From NCBI GenBank assembly GCA_044425705.1, contig JAWXVD010000160.1, positions 1 through 6,820 on the forward strand: a DNA stretch of 6,820 nt. Direction: 5' to 3'. Positions within the stretch are counted from its first letter, which is position 1. Every line of letters begins with the position of its first letter. Source of the DNA: JAWXVD01 sp044425705. GTDB taxonomy: Bacteria > Bacillota > Clostridia > Lachnospirales > Lachnospiraceae. Below are positions 5,791-6,820 of this stretch, piece by piece. Position numbers and translations under genes: made by a program. The notes below the pieces were generated by a model, which saw nothing but the letters and a program-made list of their open reading frames with translations, did not search any database and was not told where the DNA came from.

Positions 5791-5798
5791 TTGTTACA

Positions 5799-6127
5799 GG
5801 TTACATTTCAGGGGTATACTAATTTCAATACAAAAGAGAACATCACAGTATTTATTTCTGCGGAAATGGGGAAAATCGCTTGCAATATTAAGATTTTTTT
5901 GATAGTATGAAATCACAAAAGCAAGAACTCTATAACTTTCCTTATTGTGAAAGTATCTAAATGATTATGATTCTATAGTGAATGATAATATGTACATTCT
6001 ATCCTATTCTAGGAAAATGAGAGAACAGTCTTCTCGCTTTCAAAATACCCAATAACAAAAGCGGAAGATGGCATGAAAATATTCATGTTCTTCTGCAACA
6101 AATGTATTTTCATAGGCGTATATCTAA
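5799..6127. other. Intergenic region without a convincing gene
   Basis: About 330 bp between the second terminator and the nuclease-family gene. All frames on both strands are broken by stops, and the short frames match nothing I recognise. I see no promoter with both elements in good shape. The right part (6029-6096) has strong pairing potential and is described separately. It may be the decayed remnant of an older gene or a long untranslated leader. Confidence 0.5.
6029..6096 (+). promoter_or_regulatory. Alternative hairpins upstream of the nuclease-family gene
   Basis: Segment B (AAAAGCGGAAGA, 6057-6068) can pair with an upstream segment A (TCTTCTCGCTTT, 6029-6040, one bulged base) or with a downstream segment C (TCTTCTGC, 6089-6096). 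The B-C hairpin is continued by a perfect CATGAA/TTCATG inner stem (6072-6077 with 6082-6087) closed by a 4-base loop. The two structures exclude each other, as in attenuators or riboregulators. There is no U-tract after C, so classic termination is not indicated, and function is unproven. Confidence 0.3.
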
Positions 6128-6820
6128 GTGTTAAGGAAATGCATACCACAAATAAGGAAGAACTATTTGACAGAAGAGCAAATGAAAAAGATTACATTAT
6201 TTCAGTTAACGAGCGATATATTCTTTGGCAAAGTATTAGAAGATCCATTAGCTTGCGAGGAAGTAATCAATATTATCACAGGAAAAAAATTTAAAATAAA
6301 GAATGTGAAATCACAATATTCAATTCGACAATTAGCCAGTCACTCGGTAATATTAGATATCATTGCGGTGGAAACTAAAAATGCTAGAATACATATGGAA
6401 ATGCATCCACAAAATAATGAAGATCATATGCGAAGGATTCGATACAATACAGCCTGTGTGGATGTAGAATGTTTAGAAAAAAGTGAAGACTATCAGAATT
6501 TGGCAGATGTATATGGTATTTACATTTCTAAAAAAAACTTTGGAAGAAAAGGAAAAGGAATTAACAGAATAAAAAGAGTGTTTGATAGCACAGAAAAAGA
6601 GATTACAGATAATATTGAACAGGAGGCATCCAATGGCAGCTATGAATATTATGTAAATTTAAAAGGCATAGGTGATACATGGGAACAAACAGAATTGATA
6701 AAATATATAGCGAATGCAGATGGTATTATACAACATGTAGCATTCCCTAATTTAGTGAAAAGAGTAAGATTTTTAAAGGAAGAACAGGAAGGAGTAGAAA
6801 TTATGTGTGAAATTTTAGAA
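6128..6820 (+). CDS. PD-(D/E)XK nuclease-family (Rpn/PDDEXK_2-like) putative transposase, 3' end beyond window
   Basis: A frame open from 6128 to the window end (231 codons, no stop) that resembles the PD-(D/E)XK 'transposase' / recombination-promoting nuclease family abundant in Lachnospiraceae. Visible marks, numbered from 6128: LTEEQMKKITLFQLTSDIFFGKVL (14-37), the nuclease core SVILDIIAV (Asp77), then RIHMEMH (Glu91, His93), HMRRIRYN (100-107) and 'LADVYGIYISKKNFG'. Most relatives read LDV...IEMQ; here the Gln is His, so catalysis may be altered or lost. The start is uncertain. GTG 6128 follows an in-frame stop and gives the usual N-terminal length. TTG 6167 has the best ribosome binding site (AAGGAAG, 6-nt spacing). 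ATG 6182 would still keep the core. An out-of-frame 73-codon frame at 6073-6294 is judged a shadow. Relatives can promote recombination; a role in the nearby duplication is only speculation. Confidence 0.78.
   Translation, partial: MLRKCIPQIRKNYLTEEQMKKITLFQLTSDIFFGKVLEDPLACEEVINIITGKKFKIKNVKSQYSIRQLASHSVILDIIAVETKNARIHMEMHPQNNEDHMRRIRYNTACVDVECLEKSEDYQNLADVYGIYISKKNFGRKGKGINRIKRVFDSTEKEITDNIEQEASNGSYEYYVNLKGIGDTWEQTELIKYIANADGIIQHVAFPNLVKRVRFLKEEQEGVEIMCEILE

Larger units (their letters stand above)
5504..5798 (+). repeat. Direct repeat copy 2 (SPFH 3' end + RHH pseudogene + terminator)
   Basis: Second copy of the 3568-3863 unit. Its left end preserves the last SPFH codons (V-N-A-G-S-L-Y-stop, against V-N-S-G-S-L-Y-stop in copy 1) and the TAATG junction, although no SPFH gene precedes it. 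This shows that it derives from an SPFH-RHH operon rather than from the RHH gene alone. The boundary with unrelated sequence is near 5504. Confidence 0.9.

Noticed and set aside
3568..5798. Composite transposon flanked by insertion sequences
   Set aside because: The flanking repeats encode an RHH protein and a terminator, not a transposase. I see no terminal inverted repeats or target-site duplications at their ends.
5829..5909. Short open stretch (T-K-E-N-I-T-V-F-I-S-A-E-M-G-K...) loosely reminiscent of a phage antirepressor N-terminus
   Set aside because: Only about 27 codons between stops, without start or ribosome binding site; the resemblance is too weak to call.
6073..6294. 73-codon plus-strand frame starting at ATG 6073
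   Set aside because: It overlaps, in another frame, the longer frame with clear nuclease-family similarity, and its own translation matches nothing I recognise.

Overview
The window comes from a low-GC, A/T-rich genome with purine-rich ribosome binding sites, consensus-like sigma-A promoters and U-tailed terminators. The protein set (a DUF4317 protein, an SPFH protein followed by a ribbon-helix-helix protein, an AlbA_2/GHKL ATPase and a PD-(D/E)XK 'transposase'-family nuclease) points to an anaerobic Firmicute, most likely in or near the Lachnospiraceae. That placement is inferred from family distribution, not from a search.

Left part (1-2407): the 3' part of a HAD-family phosphatase gene (+) converges on a minus-strand pair, a DUF4317 gene and, upstream of it, a small FMN nitroreductase gene. 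These look like ordinary chromosomal genes.

Middle part (2408-3863): this opens with a divergent control region. It has a near-consensus promoter, TTGACA-17-TATCAT, whose spacer and -10 carry two perfect TGATATCA palindromes exactly 11 bp apart, with a degenerate third copy another 11 bp on. A 16-bp perfect palindrome lies in the leader. The promoter drives a two-gene operon: a two-TM-segment SPFH membrane protein and, overlapping by one base (TAATG), a 66-aa Arc-like ribbon-helix-helix (RHH) protein. A strong terminator closes the operon. RHH repressors typically bind tandem short sites about one helical turn apart, so the small protein is the obvious candidate repressor of its own operon.

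Right-centre (3864-5798): a monocistronic promoter abutting a 15-bp perfect inverted repeat drives a 481-aa AlbA_2 + GHKL-ATPase + C-terminal winged-helix-like protein. After it comes a second copy of the end of the SPFH gene, the whole RHH gene and its terminator. The two RHH coding copies differ by four substitutions, all synonymous, but copy 2 has lost two A's from a poly-A run and so is frameshifted after codon 6. The ATPase gene therefore sits between ~295-bp direct repeats, in the position that an SPFH gene would occupy in a second SPFH-RHH module.

Right end (5799-6820): about 330 bp without a convincing gene, containing mutually exclusive hairpins, then a PD-(D/E)XK (Rpn/PDDEXK_2-like) nuclease-family gene that runs off the window. 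Its usual E-x-Q active-site motif reads E-M-H.

The most interesting unit is the SPFH/RHH operon with its apparent tandem operator, together with the duplicated, frameshifted RHH copy behind the ATPase gene.
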